Positions 33,307-42,664 are shown, counted from the first letter of the stretch. The stretch is DNA of 64,000 bases from Rhodoferax sp. (GCF_023700745.1 NZ_JAMPYG010000016.1:18703-82702), one strand, 5' to 3'. The notes: generated from the letters alone by a model not told the origin. Program-made: numbers and translations.

Positions 33307-34431
33307 CTATAGCATCACCACATCCCGCATGGCCACGCCGCTGGCCATGCGGTCAAAGCCGCGGTTGATGTCTTCCAGCGCCAGATGCTCACCCATCAGG
33401 CGGTCCACCGGCAGTTTGCCGCGTTGGTACAGGTCAATGTAGCGCGGGATGTCGCGGGCGGGCACGGCCGAGCCGATGTAGCTGCCGCGCAGCGTGCGCT
33501 CTTCCGCGACCAGTTGCACCGGGGGCAGCGCAAAGCGCTTGTCGGGGTGCGGCAGGCCCGCGCTGATGGTGCTGCCGCCGCGTCGGGTGATGCGCCAGGC
33601 CAGTTCCATGGCGGGTATCGCGCCCGCCATTTCAAACGCGCAGTCAACCCCGCCTTTGGTTAATTCGCGAACTTGCTCGGCGACATCGGGGTCGGCGGCG
33701 TTGATGGTGGCGGTAGCGCCGAGTTCACGCGCCAGCGCCAGCTTGGCTTCGTTCAGGTCCAGCGCCACCACCTGGCGTGCACCGCTGGCCACGGCCGCCA
33801 GTAGCGCGCTAAAACCCACGCCGCCCAGACCCAGCACAGCAGCGCTGGTGCCGGCCTGCAGGCGGGCGGTGTTGATGACGGCGCCCACGCCGGTCAGCAC
33901 GGCGCAGCCAAACAGCGAGGCTTCGGCAAAGCTGAGTTCGGCGTCGAGCTTGACGCAGGAGCGGCGCGAGACCACGGCGTAATCGGCAAAGCAGGAAACG
34001 CCCACATGGTGGTTGACCGGCTGTCCGTCCAGGTGCAGGCGGCGTGCGCCCGACAGCAGCGTGCCGGCACCGTTGCTGGCTGCCCCTGGCTCACACAAGG
34101 CGGGCCGGCCTTCCATGCACGGCATGCAGCAGCCGCAACTGGGCATGAACACCAGCACCACCCGGTCACCGACTTTCAAGTCAGTGACGCCGGGGCCGCA
34201 TTCGACCACTTCGCCGGCTGATTCATGGCCCAGCACCATCGGTACGGGTCGCGGCCGGTCGCCCGAGATGACCGACAGGTCGGAGTGGCACAAGCCGGCG
34301 GCGCGGATGCGGACCAGCACCTCGCCGTGGCCTGGCGGGTCGAGTTCGACATCGCGAATCCTGAGTGGCAGACTTTGGGCGTAGGGCGCGGACGCCCCAA
34401 TGGTTTCCAGCACGGCGGCACGAATCTTCAC
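33307..34431 (-). CDS. Zinc-dependent alcohol dehydrogenase (MDR superfamily)
   Basis: A 374-residue MDR. Catalytic zinc ligands: AAGLCHSDLSVI and MVLGHESAGEV; structural zinc site CGCCMPCMEGRPALC; the second His/Cys region includes FGCAVLTGVGAVINTA, as in class I/III enzymes. The NAD fold reads AVLGLGGVGFSALLAA, then VALDLNEAKLALA. It is divergent from the MaoC/acyl-CoA-dehydrogenase operon with a shared 237-base promoter region. Its role in that pathway is unclear; it may oxidise an alcohol precursor of a dicarboxylic acid. Confidence 0.92.
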   Translation of the reverse strand: MKIRAAVLETIGASAPYAQSLPLRIRDVELDPPGHGEVLVRIRAAGLCHSDLSVISGDRPRPVPMVLGHESAGEVVECGPGVTDLKVGDRVVLVFMPSCGCCMPCMEGRPALCEPGAASNGAGTLLSGARRLHLDGQPVNHHVGVSCFADYAVVSRRSCVKLDAELSFAEASLFGCAVLTGVGAVINTARLQAGTSAAVLGLGGVGFSALLAAVASGARQVVALDLNEAKLALARELGATATINAADPDVAEQVRELTKGGVDCAFEMAGAIPAMELAWRITRRGGSTISAGLPHPDKRFALPPVQLVAEERTLRGSYIGSAVPARDIPRYIDLYQRGKLPVDRLMGEHLALEDINRGFDRMASGVAMRDVVML

Positions 34432-34668
34432 AGCGTTCTCCTATGGCCAAGTCGGCACAGTTTAGGGCCTGTCTGCGTCGGGATGTGTTGGTATTTTTGT
34501 AACTCACCCTTTGGCGAAACCGTAGCCGGAAATGGTGTTGCAGCGAACGCTGATCAGGCTAAAGCCTTCGAAAAATCCGAAGCGCCAGTTCTGAAATCAG
34601 TGATTGCGCTGGCCCATCGCAAGAGCGACCATACCCCCACTGAAGCCGATAAACGCCCGCCTTTCACC

Positions 34669-35553
34669 ATGACCCAAGACATCCGCACCCTCGACGCCGC
34701 CACGCTGACCCATCTGCAACGCTGGGTTGGGAAAACTGAAACCCTGAGCGATGACATCACGGCGACGCCGGTGCGTGCGCTCAGCGCCACGCTGGACCGG
34801 GACGACGCCCAGCCCGCACTTGGCACGGTGTTGGCACCGTTGTGGCACTGGCTGTATTTTTTGCCACAGCACCGGCAAAGTGAGATTGGCCCCGATGGCC
34901 ATGCCCGGCGCGGCGGCTTCCTGCCGCCGGTGCCGCTGCCACGGCGCATGTGGGCCGGAGGCCGCCTGCAATGGCGACCTGAGAACCCGCTGGTGGTGGG
35001 CGATGCGGTCAAGCGCATCTCGCGTATCGCATCGGTCACGCACAAGGCCGGTCGCAGCGGCGACCTGCTGTTTGTGCTGGTGCAGCATGAGGTCCATAAC
35101 GCGCAGGGCCTGGCCCTGACCGAAGAGCACGACATCGTCTACCGCGCCGCAGCGCAGGCCGGTGACCCGGTACCGCCGCCCATCGTCGCTGAAACAGACG
35201 CGCCCTGGCAGCGCGAGATCGTGCCCGATGCCGTGCTGCTGTTCCGCTACTCGGCGCTCACCTTCAACGGCCACCGTATCCACTATGACCGCCAATACGT
35301 GACCGAAGTCGAGGGCTATCCCGGCCTGATCGTGCACGGCCCGCTGATTGCCACGCTGTTGGTTGATCTGGTGCGCCGGCACGCGCCTGGGGCCTTCATC
35401 AAGTCATTCAATTTCAAGGCGGTACGCCCGACGTTTGACCTGCACCCGTTTCGGCTTAACGGTGAGCCGTCCGGCGACGGCAAAACCATCCGGCTCTGGG
35501 CGCAAGACCACGAGGGCTGGCTGACCATGCAGGGCAGCACTGAGCTCGCCTGA
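34669..35553 (+). CDS. MaoC/HTD2-type hydratase, probable itaconyl- or mesaconyl-CoA hydratase
   Basis: A 294-residue double-hotdog protein of the FAS1-like HTD2 family. The N-terminal half has GFLPPVPLPRRMWAGGRLQW and the C-terminal half has the dehydratase-like region LTFNGHRIHYDRQYVTEVEGYPGLIVHGPLIATLL, which carries the hydratase Asp/His type residues. Characterised relatives hydrate mesaconyl-C4-CoA or itaconyl-CoA to citramalyl-CoA. A CoA-transferase and a CitE-like lyase in the same operon support this. The start codon is uncertain: the ATG at 34669 has no strong SD, and the frame is open further upstream. Confidence 0.75.
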   Translation: MTQDIRTLDAATLTHLQRWVGKTETLSDDITATPVRALSATLDRDDAQPALGTVLAPLWHWLYFLPQHRQSEIGPDGHARRGGFLPPVPLPRRMWAGGRLQWRPENPLVVGDAVKRISRIASVTHKAGRSGDLLFVLVQHEVHNAQGLALTEEHDIVYRAAAQAGDPVPPPIVAETDAPWQREIVPDAVLLFRYSALTFNGHRIHYDRQYVTEVEGYPGLIVHGPLIATLLVDLVRRHAPGAFIKSFNFKAVRPTFDLHPFRLNGEPSGDGKTIRLWAQDHEGWLTMQGSTELA

Positions 35554-35585
35554 CCGACTTTTACCGACAACCAACAAGAGACGCC

Positions 35586-36749
35586 ATGATCAAGACCGCC
35601 CCCGATAAGTACCAGGACATCCGCGACGCCGTGCGTGCCCTGTGCGCCGAATTTCCTGACGAATACCATCGCAAGATTGACGAAAAGCGCGGCTACCCGG
35701 AGACATTTGTTGATGCCCTGACCCAGGCCGGCTGGCTGGCTGCGCTGATCCCGGCAGAGTATGGCGGCTCCGGCCTGGGCCTCGCCGAAGCCTCAGTGAT
35801 CATGGAGGAGATCAACCGCAGCGGTGGCAATTCGGGTGCCTGCCACGGTCAGATGTACAACATGGGCACCCTGTTGCGCCATGGATCCAAGGCGCAGAAA
35901 GAGCTGTATCTGCCCAAAATTGCCAGTGGCCAATGGCGCCTGCAGTCCATGGGCGTGACCGAGCCCAGCACCGGCACCGACACCACCAAGATCAAAACCA
36001 CGGCGGTCAAAAAGGGTGACCGCTATGTGGTCAACGGGCAGAAAGTCTGGATCTCGCGGGTGCAGCATTCCGACTGGATGATCCTGCTGGCGCGCACCAC
36101 GCCGCTGGCCGATGTCAGGAAGAAGTCCGAGGGCATGTCGATCTTCATGGTCGATCTGCGCCAAGCCGAAAAGTCCGGGATGACGGTGCGCCCGATCCCC
36201 AATATGGTCAACCACGAGACCAACGAGCTGTTTTTCGAGAACCTCGAAATCCCGGCAGAAAATCTGATCGGCCAGGAAGGCCAGGGCTTCAAGTACATCC
36301 TGGACGGCCTCAACGCCGAGCGCACGCTGATCGCCGCCGAATGCATCGGCGACGGCTACTGGTTCCTCGACCGGGTCACCAAGTACGTGAACGAACGCGT
36401 GGTGTTCGGCCGCCCGATCGGGCAAAACCAGGGTGTGCAGTTTCCGATTGCCGACGCCTACATGGAAGTCGAAGCCGCCAACCTGATGCGCTACAAGGCC
36501 TGTGAACTGTTCGACGCCGGCCAGCCCTGCGGCGCCCAGGCCAACATGGCCAAGTACCTGGCGGCCAAGGCCAGCTGGGAAGCGGCCAACGCCTGCATCC
36601 AGTTTCATGGCGGCTTCGGTTTTGCCAACGAATACGACGTCGAGCGCAAGTTCCGCGAGACGCGCTTGTACCAGGTGGCGCCGATCTCGACCAACCTGAT
36701 TTATTCCTACGTGGCCGAGCACATCCTGGGCCTGCCGCGCTCCTTCTGA
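35586..36749 (+). CDS. Acyl-CoA dehydrogenase
   Basis: A 387-residue flavoprotein of the acyl-CoA dehydrogenase fold. Markers: LIPAEYGGSGLGLAEASVIMEEI, MGVTEPSTGTDTTKIKTTA for FAD/substrate binding, KVWISRVQHSDW, and QFHGGFGFANEYDVERKFRETRLYQVAPISTNLI near the C-terminus. The base Glu found in YEGT-type motifs of short/medium-chain enzymes is replaced (YQVAPIST), so the catalytic Glu must be elsewhere, as in some long-chain and isovaleryl types, or the protein works differently. The RBS lies in ACAAGAGA. It is part of the CoA-thioester operon. Its substrate might be a methylsuccinyl- or related CoA ester (inference). Confidence 0.88.
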   Translation: MIKTAPDKYQDIRDAVRALCAEFPDEYHRKIDEKRGYPETFVDALTQAGWLAALIPAEYGGSGLGLAEASVIMEEINRSGGNSGACHGQMYNMGTLLRHGSKAQKELYLPKIASGQWRLQSMGVTEPSTGTDTTKIKTTAVKKGDRYVVNGQKVWISRVQHSDWMILLARTTPLADVRKKSEGMSIFMVDLRQAEKSGMTVRPIPNMVNHETNELFFENLEIPAENLIGQEGQGFKYILDGLNAERTLIAAECIGDGYWFLDRVTKYVNERVVFGRPIGQNQGVQFPIADAYMEVEAANLMRYKACELFDAGQPCGAQANMAKYLAAKASWEAANACIQFHGGFGFANEYDVERKFRETRLYQVAPISTNLIYSYVAEHILGLPRSF

Positions 36750-36768
36750 AACCTTGCCAAAGGCCCCT

Positions 36769-37950
36769 ATGACACGACCGCTTGACGGCATCACCGTCGT
36801 CTCCCTGGAACATGCCATCGCCGCACCGTTCTGCACCCGCCAGTTGGCCGACCTCGGCGCCCGCGTGATCAAGGTCGAGCGACCCGGCAGCGGGGATTTC
36901 GCCCGCGCCTACGACACCCGCGTCAAAGGCCAGGCCTCGCACTTTGTCTGGACCAACCGCTCCAAGGAAAGTCTGACGCTTGACCTCAAGCAGCCGGGCG
37001 CGTTGGCGGCGCTGATGCAACTGTTGGGTCGGGCCGACGTGCTGGTGCAAAACCTGGCCCCCGGCGCAGCCGCGCGCATGGGCCTGGCCTTCGATGCGCT
37101 GAAGCTTGCCCACCCGAAGCTGATTGTTTGCGACATCTCCGGTTATGGCGAGGACGGCCCCTACCGCGACAAAAAGGCCTATGACCTGCTGATCCAGAGC
37201 GAGGCGGGTTTTCTTTCGGTGACCGGCACGCCCGATGCGCCCAGCAAGGCCGGCAATTCGGTGGCCGACATTGCCGCCGGCATGTACGCCTACACCGGCG
37301 TGCTGTCGGCGCTGTTGTTGCGCGACAAGACCGGAGTCGGCTCACACATCGACGTGTCGATGCTCGAATCGCTGGCCGAGTGGATGGGCTACCCGCTGTA
37401 TTACGCCTTTGACGGCGCGCCACCGCCACCGCGCACCGGTGCCGCGCACGCCAGCATCTATCCCTATGGTCCGTTCCAGGCCGGTGACGGCGGCACTGTG
37501 ATGCTGGGGCTGCAGAACGAGCGCGAATGGAAGCTGTTTTGCGAGTTGGTGTTGCAGGACGCTGCGCTGGCCAGCGACCCACGCTTTGACAGCAACGCCA
37601 GCCGCAATGCGCACCGCGAGGCGCTCAGGGGCCTGATTTTGGCCGTCTTTGCCAAACTCAGCACTGAGCAGGTGCTGGCGCGGCTGGACCAAGCGCAAAT
37701 TGCCAACGCCCGCATGAACGACATGGCCAGTTTGTGGGCGCACCCGCAACTCCAGGCGCGCCAGCGCTGGCAGCTTGTGCAGACACCGGCCGGCGACATT
37801 CCTGCACTGCTGCCGCCGGGGCGCAGCAACGCCTTTGACCCTCGTATGGACCCGATCCCGGCCGTGGGTCAGCACACCGAGGCCATTCTGCGCGAGTTGG
37901 GCCAGGACGAGGCTGCCATCGCCGCCCTGCGCACCTGCGGCGCGATTTGA
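36769..37950 (+). CDS. CaiB/BaiF (class III) CoA-transferase
   Basis: A 393-residue family III CoA-transferase. The conserved start LDGITVVSLEHAIAAPFCTRQLADLGARVIKVERP is clear. The catalytic Asp is probably Asp139 in KKAYDLLIQSEAG. SGYGEDGPYRDK and MLESLAEWMGYPLYY also fit. The ATG at 36769 follows AAAGG; a TTG 15 bases earlier is less likely. In itaconate and mesaconate pathways such an enzyme loads or moves CoA on the dicarboxylate. Its neighbours here, a hydratase and a CitE-like lyase, support that role. Confidence 0.88.
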   Translation: MTRPLDGITVVSLEHAIAAPFCTRQLADLGARVIKVERPGSGDFARAYDTRVKGQASHFVWTNRSKESLTLDLKQPGALAALMQLLGRADVLVQNLAPGAAARMGLAFDALKLAHPKLIVCDISGYGEDGPYRDKKAYDLLIQSEAGFLSVTGTPDAPSKAGNSVADIAAGMYAYTGVLSALLLRDKTGVGSHIDVSMLESLAEWMGYPLYYAFDGAPPPPRTGAAHASIYPYGPFQAGDGGTVMLGLQNEREWKLFCELVLQDAALASDPRFDSNASRNAHREALRGLILAVFAKLSTEQVLARLDQAQIANARMNDMASLWAHPQLQARQRWQLVQTPAGDIPALLPPGRSNAFDPRMDPIPAVGQHTEAILRELGQDEAAIAALRTCGAI

Positions 37951-37974
37951 CCGCTTTTGAACAAGAAGACCGCC

Positions 37975-39363
37975 ATGAATTCCCCTACCGCCCAACTCGC
38001 CGCCTTTGCTGCCAACCTGCGCTTTGCCGCCATTCCTGTCGCCGTGGTGCGCAAGACCGAGGACCTCCTGGTCGACTGGTTCGGCTCGGCTGTGGCTGGC
38101 CACGGCGCGCGGCCGGTGGACAGCATCACGCGCTTTGCACTCAGCATGGGGCCCCAAAACATTCCCGGCTGCGACACTTCCGCCGCCGGTCCGAGCGAGG
38201 TGATCGTCAGGCGCGGCCGCAGCAGCCCGTATCTGGCGGCCATGGCCAATGCCGCCGCCTCGCATGTGGCGGAACAGGACGACGTCCACAACGGCTCGGT
38301 GTTCCATCCGGCCACGGTGGTGTTTCCGGCCGCGCTGGCAGTGGCGCAAGCCATCGGCGCCAGTGGCCAGCAGTTGCTGACGGCGGCGGTAGCCGGTTAC
38401 GAGGTTGGCATCCGGGTCGGCGAGTTTCTCGGCCGCTCACACTACAAGGTGTTTCACACCACCGGCACCGCCGGCACGCTGGCATCAGCCGCCGCGGTCG
38501 GCAATCTGCTCGGACTGGATGCGACGCAAATGCAGCACGCTTTTGGTTCTGCCGGTACCCAGTCAGCCGGCTTGTGGGAATTTTTGCGCACCGCGGCCGA
38601 CAGCAAGCAACTGCACACCGCGCATGCGGCCGCCGCCGGCCTGATGGCAGCGTATCTGGCGCAGGACGGTTTTACCGGTGCGGCGCAGATTTTCGAGGGC
38701 CCACAGGGCATGGCGGCTGGCATGTCGAGCGACGCCGATCCGGCGCGGCTCACCCACGAGCTCGGCAGCCGATGGGCCACGGCCGAGACCTCGTTCAAGT
38801 ACCACGCCTCCTGCCGTCACACCCACCCGGCGGCCGATGCCTTGCTGCAGGTGATGCAGCGGCACGGCTTGGCGCCCGATGATCTGGTGCGTGTGGTCAC
38901 GCATGTGCACCAGGGGGCGATCGACGTGTTGGGACCGGTGGTCAACCCAAGCACCGTGCACCAGAGCAAATTCTCCATGGGCACGGTGCTGGCCCTGGTG
39001 GCGCGCTTTGGTCATGCCGGACTGGTGGAGTTTGAGCAGCATTTCAGCGACGACCTGACCCAGGCCCTGCGTGACCGCGTGACGATGGCGCTCGACGCCG
39101 AAGTGGACGGCGCCTACCCCCGGCGCTGGATCGGCAAGGTGACGGTACACACCCGCGATGGGCGTGTTTTGACGGGTCGGGTGGATGAGCCCAAGGGTGA
39201 CCCTGGCAACACGCTGAGCCGCGATGAGATCACCGCCAAAGCCTTGCGCCTGGCCGCTTTCAGCGGCGCTGCCAGCGCTGACGAGATGCAGACGGCTGTG
39301 GACGCATTGTGGGCTGTGGCGCAATGGCCGCGCGTGGGCGACTTGCTGGAGCCGCCGGTATGA
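37975..39363 (+). CDS. MmgE/PrpD-family protein
   Basis: A 462-residue protein of the 2-methylcitrate dehydratase/cis-aconitate decarboxylase superfamily. Family regions include VDWFGSAVAGHGARPVDS, AEQDDVHNGSVFHPATVVFPAALAVAQ, HTTGTAGTLASAAAVGNLLGLDA and a C-terminal KFSMGTVLALVARFGHAGL segment. Members dehydrate, isomerise or decarboxylate tricarboxylic acids; a protein of this family also occurs in the Pseudomonas aeruginosa itaconate cluster. The ATG at 37975 is six codons after an in-frame TTG (37957). Its stop overlaps the next start. Confidence 0.88.
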   Translation: MNSPTAQLAAFAANLRFAAIPVAVVRKTEDLLVDWFGSAVAGHGARPVDSITRFALSMGPQNIPGCDTSAAGPSEVIVRRGRSSPYLAAMANAAASHVAEQDDVHNGSVFHPATVVFPAALAVAQAIGASGQQLLTAAVAGYEVGIRVGEFLGRSHYKVFHTTGTAGTLASAAAVGNLLGLDATQMQHAFGSAGTQSAGLWEFLRTAADSKQLHTAHAAAAGLMAAYLAQDGFTGAAQIFEGPQGMAAGMSSDADPARLTHELGSRWATAETSFKYHASCRHTHPAADALLQVMQRHGLAPDDLVRVVTHVHQGAIDVLGPVVNPSTVHQSKFSMGTVLALVARFGHAGLVEFEQHFSDDLTQALRDRVTMALDAEVDGAYPRRWIGKVTVHTRDGRVLTGRVDEPKGDPGNTLSRDEITAKALRLAAFSGAASADEMQTAVDALWAVAQWPRVGDLLEPPV

Positions 39364-40232
39364 GCGCGCAGTCTGTGCTGGCGCTGGCGCGCTCGTTCCT
39401 GTTCGTGCCAGCCAACCGGCCCGACCGGTTTGCCAAGGCCCTGGCGGCGGGGGCGGATGCCGTCATCATTGATCTGGAGGACGCTGTTGCGGCGGACGAT
39501 AAGGCGGCGGCACGTGATCAGCTGGCCGATGCATTCGATCGTTTTGCCGGGTCTGAGCGCGGGCGTTTGTTGGTGCGCATCAATGCCAGCGGTACGCCCT
39601 GGTTTGAAGAAGACCTCAAGCTGCTCCAGTTGTTCGGGTCGCAGGGTCTGGCCGGTGTGATGGTGCCGAAAGCCGAAACTATTTCCGATCTTCAGCGCGT
39701 TGCAGAGGCAGTGGGGCCGGACTGCGGCCTGCTGCCGCAGGTTGAGTCGGTCCTTGGGCTCGATGGCGTCAACGCGCTGGCGAAGGGACCGCAGGTGCAG
39801 CGCCTGACTTTCGGCAACCTGGATTTCCAGGCCGATGCTGGCCTGGCCTGTGATGCCGACGAAGCCGAGTTGATGCCGGTGCGCCTGGCATTGTTGCTGG
39901 CCTCGCGCCGCGCGGCGCTGTCGGCGCCCGTGGACGGCGTCACGCCCGGCACGCAGGACAGCGCTCAGTTGCAGGCCGATGTGGCGCGCAGCCGCCGCGG
40001 TGGTTTTGGCGGCAAGCTCTGTATTCACCCGGCGCAGGTGGGGCTGGTGAATGCCGCCTTTGCACCGGACGCCGCCGAACTGGCGTGGGCGCAACGCGTG
40101 ATGGCGGCTTTTGCCGCGGCAGGTGAGGGCGTGTTCCGTCTCGATGGCCGAATGGTCGATGCGCCGGTGGTTCGGCTCGCGCAGCACACCCTGGCCCGTA
40201 GCAGGCCGCCTGCGCCAGGAGAACAGCCATGA
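39360..40232 (+). CDS. CitE-like lyase, probable citramalyl-CoA lyase
   Basis: A 290-residue HpcH/HpaI-type TIM barrel. It has SFLFVPANRPDRFAKALAAGADAVIIDLEDAV (the Glu/Asp metal pair in LEDAV), LPQVESVLGLDGVNAL, RLTFGNLDFQAD and the C-terminal GGKLCIHPAQV of CitE-like enzymes. A free-standing CitE without CitD/CitF is not a citrate lyase subunit. In the itaconate and mesaconate pathways this enzyme splits citramalyl-CoA into acetyl-CoA and pyruvate, closing the pathway. The ATG overlaps the PrpD-type stop (ATGA). Confidence 0.85.
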   Translation: MSAQSVLALARSFLFVPANRPDRFAKALAAGADAVIIDLEDAVAADDKAAARDQLADAFDRFAGSERGRLLVRINASGTPWFEEDLKLLQLFGSQGLAGVMVPKAETISDLQRVAEAVGPDCGLLPQVESVLGLDGVNALAKGPQVQRLTFGNLDFQADAGLACDADEAELMPVRLALLLASRRAALSAPVDGVTPGTQDSAQLQADVARSRRGGFGGKLCIHPAQVGLVNAAFAPDAAELAWAQRVMAAFAAAGEGVFRLDGRMVDAPVVRLAQHTLARSRPPAPGEQP

Positions 40233-40864
40233 GTGCGGCACTTGAACAGCTCAGGGCGTTCTGGGACCAGCGTTATGCAGCGCCCGGCTTTGTTTACGGC
40301 ATTGAGCCCAACAGTTTTTTGATGGATCAGGTGCAGCATCTGCCCGCTGGTGGCCGTGTGCTGTGTCTGGCTGATGGTGAAGGGCGCAACGGTGTCTGGC
40401 TTGCAAGCCAGGGCTTTGATGTGACCTCGGTCGATGTGTCGCCGCAGGGCGTGGACAAGGCGCGTCGTCTGGCCGCCCATCATGGCGTGGCGCTCTGTGC
40501 GATGGTGGCGGACGTGACCCAGCTCGATCTGGGTCAGGACCGATGGGATGCGATTGTGTCCATCTTTTTGCACCTGCCGGCGCGCGCCCGCAGCGGTCTG
40601 CATCGCCGCGCCGTGCAGGCGCTCAAGCCCGCTGGGGTGTTCCTGTGGGAAGCCTATGGCCCGGGCCAATTACAGCTGGCAACTGGTGGACCGCGGGATG
40701 CCGCTCTGTTGCCGGTGCTGGACGAGGTGGCCCTTGATTTCTCCGACTGCCGCCTAATTCATGCATGGTCAGGCGCACGTTGGGTTGAAGAAGGAAGTCT
40801 GCATACCGGCCAAGGCGCCGTGACCCAACTGGTCGCCAGCAAAGCAGGAAAAATGCCAGTCTGA
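40229..40864 (+). CDS. SAM-dependent methyltransferase (TehB-like)
   Basis: A 211-residue class I methyltransferase. The SAM-binding motif I reads VLCLADGEGRNGVWLASQGFDVTSVDVS, with post-I acid in the last residues, and MVADVTQLDLGQDRWDAIVSIF fits motif II. It resembles the TehB/thiol-type methyltransferase group of Proteobacteria (N-terminal FWDQRYAAPGFVYGIEPN). It is linked to the CitE-like gene by an ATGA overlap but has no obvious role in that pathway. After it come 245 bases without a gene. Confidence 0.8.
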   Translation: MSAALEQLRAFWDQRYAAPGFVYGIEPNSFLMDQVQHLPAGGRVLCLADGEGRNGVWLASQGFDVTSVDVSPQGVDKARRLAAHHGVALCAMVADVTQLDLGQDRWDAIVSIFLHLPARARSGLHRRAVQALKPAGVFLWEAYGPGQLQLATGGPRDAALLPVLDEVALDFSDCRLIHAWSGARWVEEGSLHTGQGAVTQLVASKAGKMPV

Positions 40865-41109
40865 TCCAGCCGTCTTGACGAATCCCGACGATGGCGTGCG
40901 ACGACATTTTTTAACGCAAAAGAAATCGCTGAATGCCGTAGCTTGCCGTACGACTGCGCCCTTTGGCGTGTGCAGGGCCGCACTCGGATTGGCAGGACCA
41001 GTTTCGACCGCAATGCTGCCGAGCCTGCCGGATTTTGGTATAAGTTGACCTGGCCGAGCCGAGCGAAGATGATCGTTCACCCACCAACCAAACCAAACAG
41101 ACCATTCCC

Positions 41110-41538
41110 ATGAACGAAAAAACGCACATGCTCAAAGACACGGGCCTTAAAGTAACCGGGCCACGCCAAGCCATCCTGGCGCTGTTTCAAAACGCCCAGC
41201 AGCGGCATATGAGCGCTGAAGACGTGTACAAAATTCTGCTGGCCGACCACACCAACATTGGACTCGCCACGGTCTACCGCGTGCTGACGCAGTTTGAACA
41301 GGCGGGTATTCTGAGCCGCAGCAACTTTGAAAACGGCAAAGCTGTTTTTGAATTGAACGAGGGCCACCACCACGACCACATTGTCTGCATGGACTGTGGC
41401 CGGGTCGAGGAGTTTTATGACGCCGAGATTGAAGCGCGTCAGAAAAAAATTGCCAAGGCCCAGGGCTATGAGATTGAAGACCATTCACTGAGTCTTTATG
41501 CACGCTGCATCAAAAACCAGTGCCCATTCAAAAAATAA
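41110..41538 (+). CDS. fur: Ferric uptake regulator Fur
   Basis: A 142-residue Fur protein. The N-terminal winged helix ([56 protein letters not shown]) is followed by the metal-binding region [20 protein letters not shown]. This has the HHHDH cluster and the CxxC zinc pair typical of true Fur rather than Zur or PerR. It represses iron uptake genes when iron is plentiful. A Fur-box-like site lies directly after it, before the iron-binding protein gene. The gap upstream (40865-41109) holds no gene; a TATAAG element near 41040 could be its -10 region. Confidence 0.95.
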   Translation: MNEKTHMLKDTGLKVTGPRQAILALFQNAQQRHMSAEDVYKILLADHTNIGLATVYRVLTQFEQAGILSRSNFENGKAVFELNEGHHHDHIVCMDCGRVEEFYDAEIEARQKKIAKAQGYEIEDHSLSLYARCIKNQCPFKK

Positions 41539-41554
41539 ACCACCGCGATCATTA

Positions 41555-41573
41555 ATAATGAGAATGATTCGTA
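41555..41573. promoter_or_regulatory. Fur box upstream of the iron-binding protein gene
   Basis: AATAATGAGAATGATTCGT matches 13 of 19 positions of the consensus GATAATGATAATCATTATC, ahead of an SD (CGGAG) and the start at 41618. It lies between fur and the iron-binding protein gene and would mediate repression by Fur-Fe(II). Confidence 0.75.
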
Positions 41574-41617
41574 TTTGATATATACTTGTGTCATTCTTTC
41601 ACTCGCGGAGTTTTTCC

Positions 41618-42664
41618 ATGGTTCGAGCTTTTGGCAAATTTTCTCTGGCAATTCTGGGTTTGAGCATGGGCGTGGCCCAGGCGGCGGACCCTGTTCTGAA
41701 TTTGTATTCGGCACGCCACTACCCCACTGATGAGGCGCTGTACAGCCAGTTCACGCAAGCCACGGGCATCAAGATCAACCGTGTTGACGCCGACGATGCC
41801 GGCATTCTGGCGCGTCTCAAGGCCGAGGGCAGCGCGTCCCCGGCGGATGTGATCTTGCTGGTCGACGCTTCGCGTTTGTGGCGCGCCGAAATTGATGGCT
41901 TGTTCCAGCCGGTCAAGTCCAAGGTGCTCGAAGACGCCATCCCTGCCAATTTGCGCGCCAAGGTGGCCGACAACGGTGGTACGCCCTGGTTTGGCCTGTC
42001 GACCCGCGCACGTGTGGTGGTCTACGACCCGGCCACGGTCAGGGCCGCGGACGTTGACAGCTACGAAAAACTCGCCGACCCCAAGCTCAAGGGCAAGCTG
42101 TGCATCCGCTCGGGCTCGCACCCCTACAACCTGAGCCTGTTTGGCGCCATGACCGAACACCTCGGTCCGGCCAAGACCGAAGTCTGGCTCAAGGGCTTGG
42201 TTGACAACATGGCGCGTTCGCCCAAAGGCGGTGACACCGACCAGATCAAGGGCGTTGCCTCGGGTGAATGCGGCGTGGCCGTGACCAACACCTATTACCT
42301 GGCGCGCCTGATGCGCTCCACCAAACCCGAAGACCAGGCGGTTGCCAGCAAAGTCAAGGTGGTGTTCCCGAACCAGACCAGCTGGGGCACCCACGTCAAC
42401 ATCGCCGGGGGTGCCGTGGCGCGCCACGCCAAAAACCAGGACAACGCCGTCAAATTCCTGGAATACCTGGTGAGCCCGTCAGCGCAAAAGCATTTTGCCG
42501 ACGGCAACAACGAGTGGCCGGTGGCTAAGGGGGTGCAGTTTGACAACCCGGCTCTGCAAGCCATGTCGGGCGGCAGTTTCAAGCGTGAACTGGTGCCGAT
42601 CAGTGCGGTCGGCATGAACCAGATCAAGGTGCAGCAAATGCTGGACCGGGTCGGCTTCAAGTAA
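41618..42664 (+). CDS. Periplasmic Fe(3+)-binding protein (FbpA/FutA type)
   Basis: A 348-residue exported binding protein. Signal peptide [22 protein letters not shown]; the mature part has [17 protein letters not shown], the [14 protein letters not shown] hinge region and the iron-liganding tyrosine pair in TNTYYLARL. The ATG at 41618 follows GGAG. It sits downstream of a Fur box, which fits iron uptake. No permease or ATPase is encoded beside it, so its transporter must be elsewhere. Its last bases overlap the convergent YebC-type gene by eight. Confidence 0.9.
   Translation: MVRAFGKFSLAILGLSMGVAQAADPVLNLYSARHYPTDEALYSQFTQATGIKINRVDADDAGILARLKAEGSASPADVILLVDASRLWRAEIDGLFQPVKSKVLEDAIPANLRAKVADNGGTPWFGLSTRARVVVYDPATVRAADVDSYEKLADPKLKGKLCIRSGSHPYNLSLFGAMTEHLGPAKTEVWLKGLVDNMARSPKGGDTDQIKGVASGECGVAVTNTYYLARLMRSTKPEDQAVASKVKVVFPNQTSWGTHVNIAGGAVARHAKNQDNAVKFLEYLVSPSAQKHFADGNNEWPVAKGVQFDNPALQAMSGGSFKRELVPISAVGMNQIKVQQMLDRVGFK

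Noticed and set aside
37947..38882. 311-codon frame overlapping the MmgE/PrpD gene on the same strand
   Set aside because: Its Arg-rich translation has no family resemblance, while the other frame is a clear PrpD-type protein.
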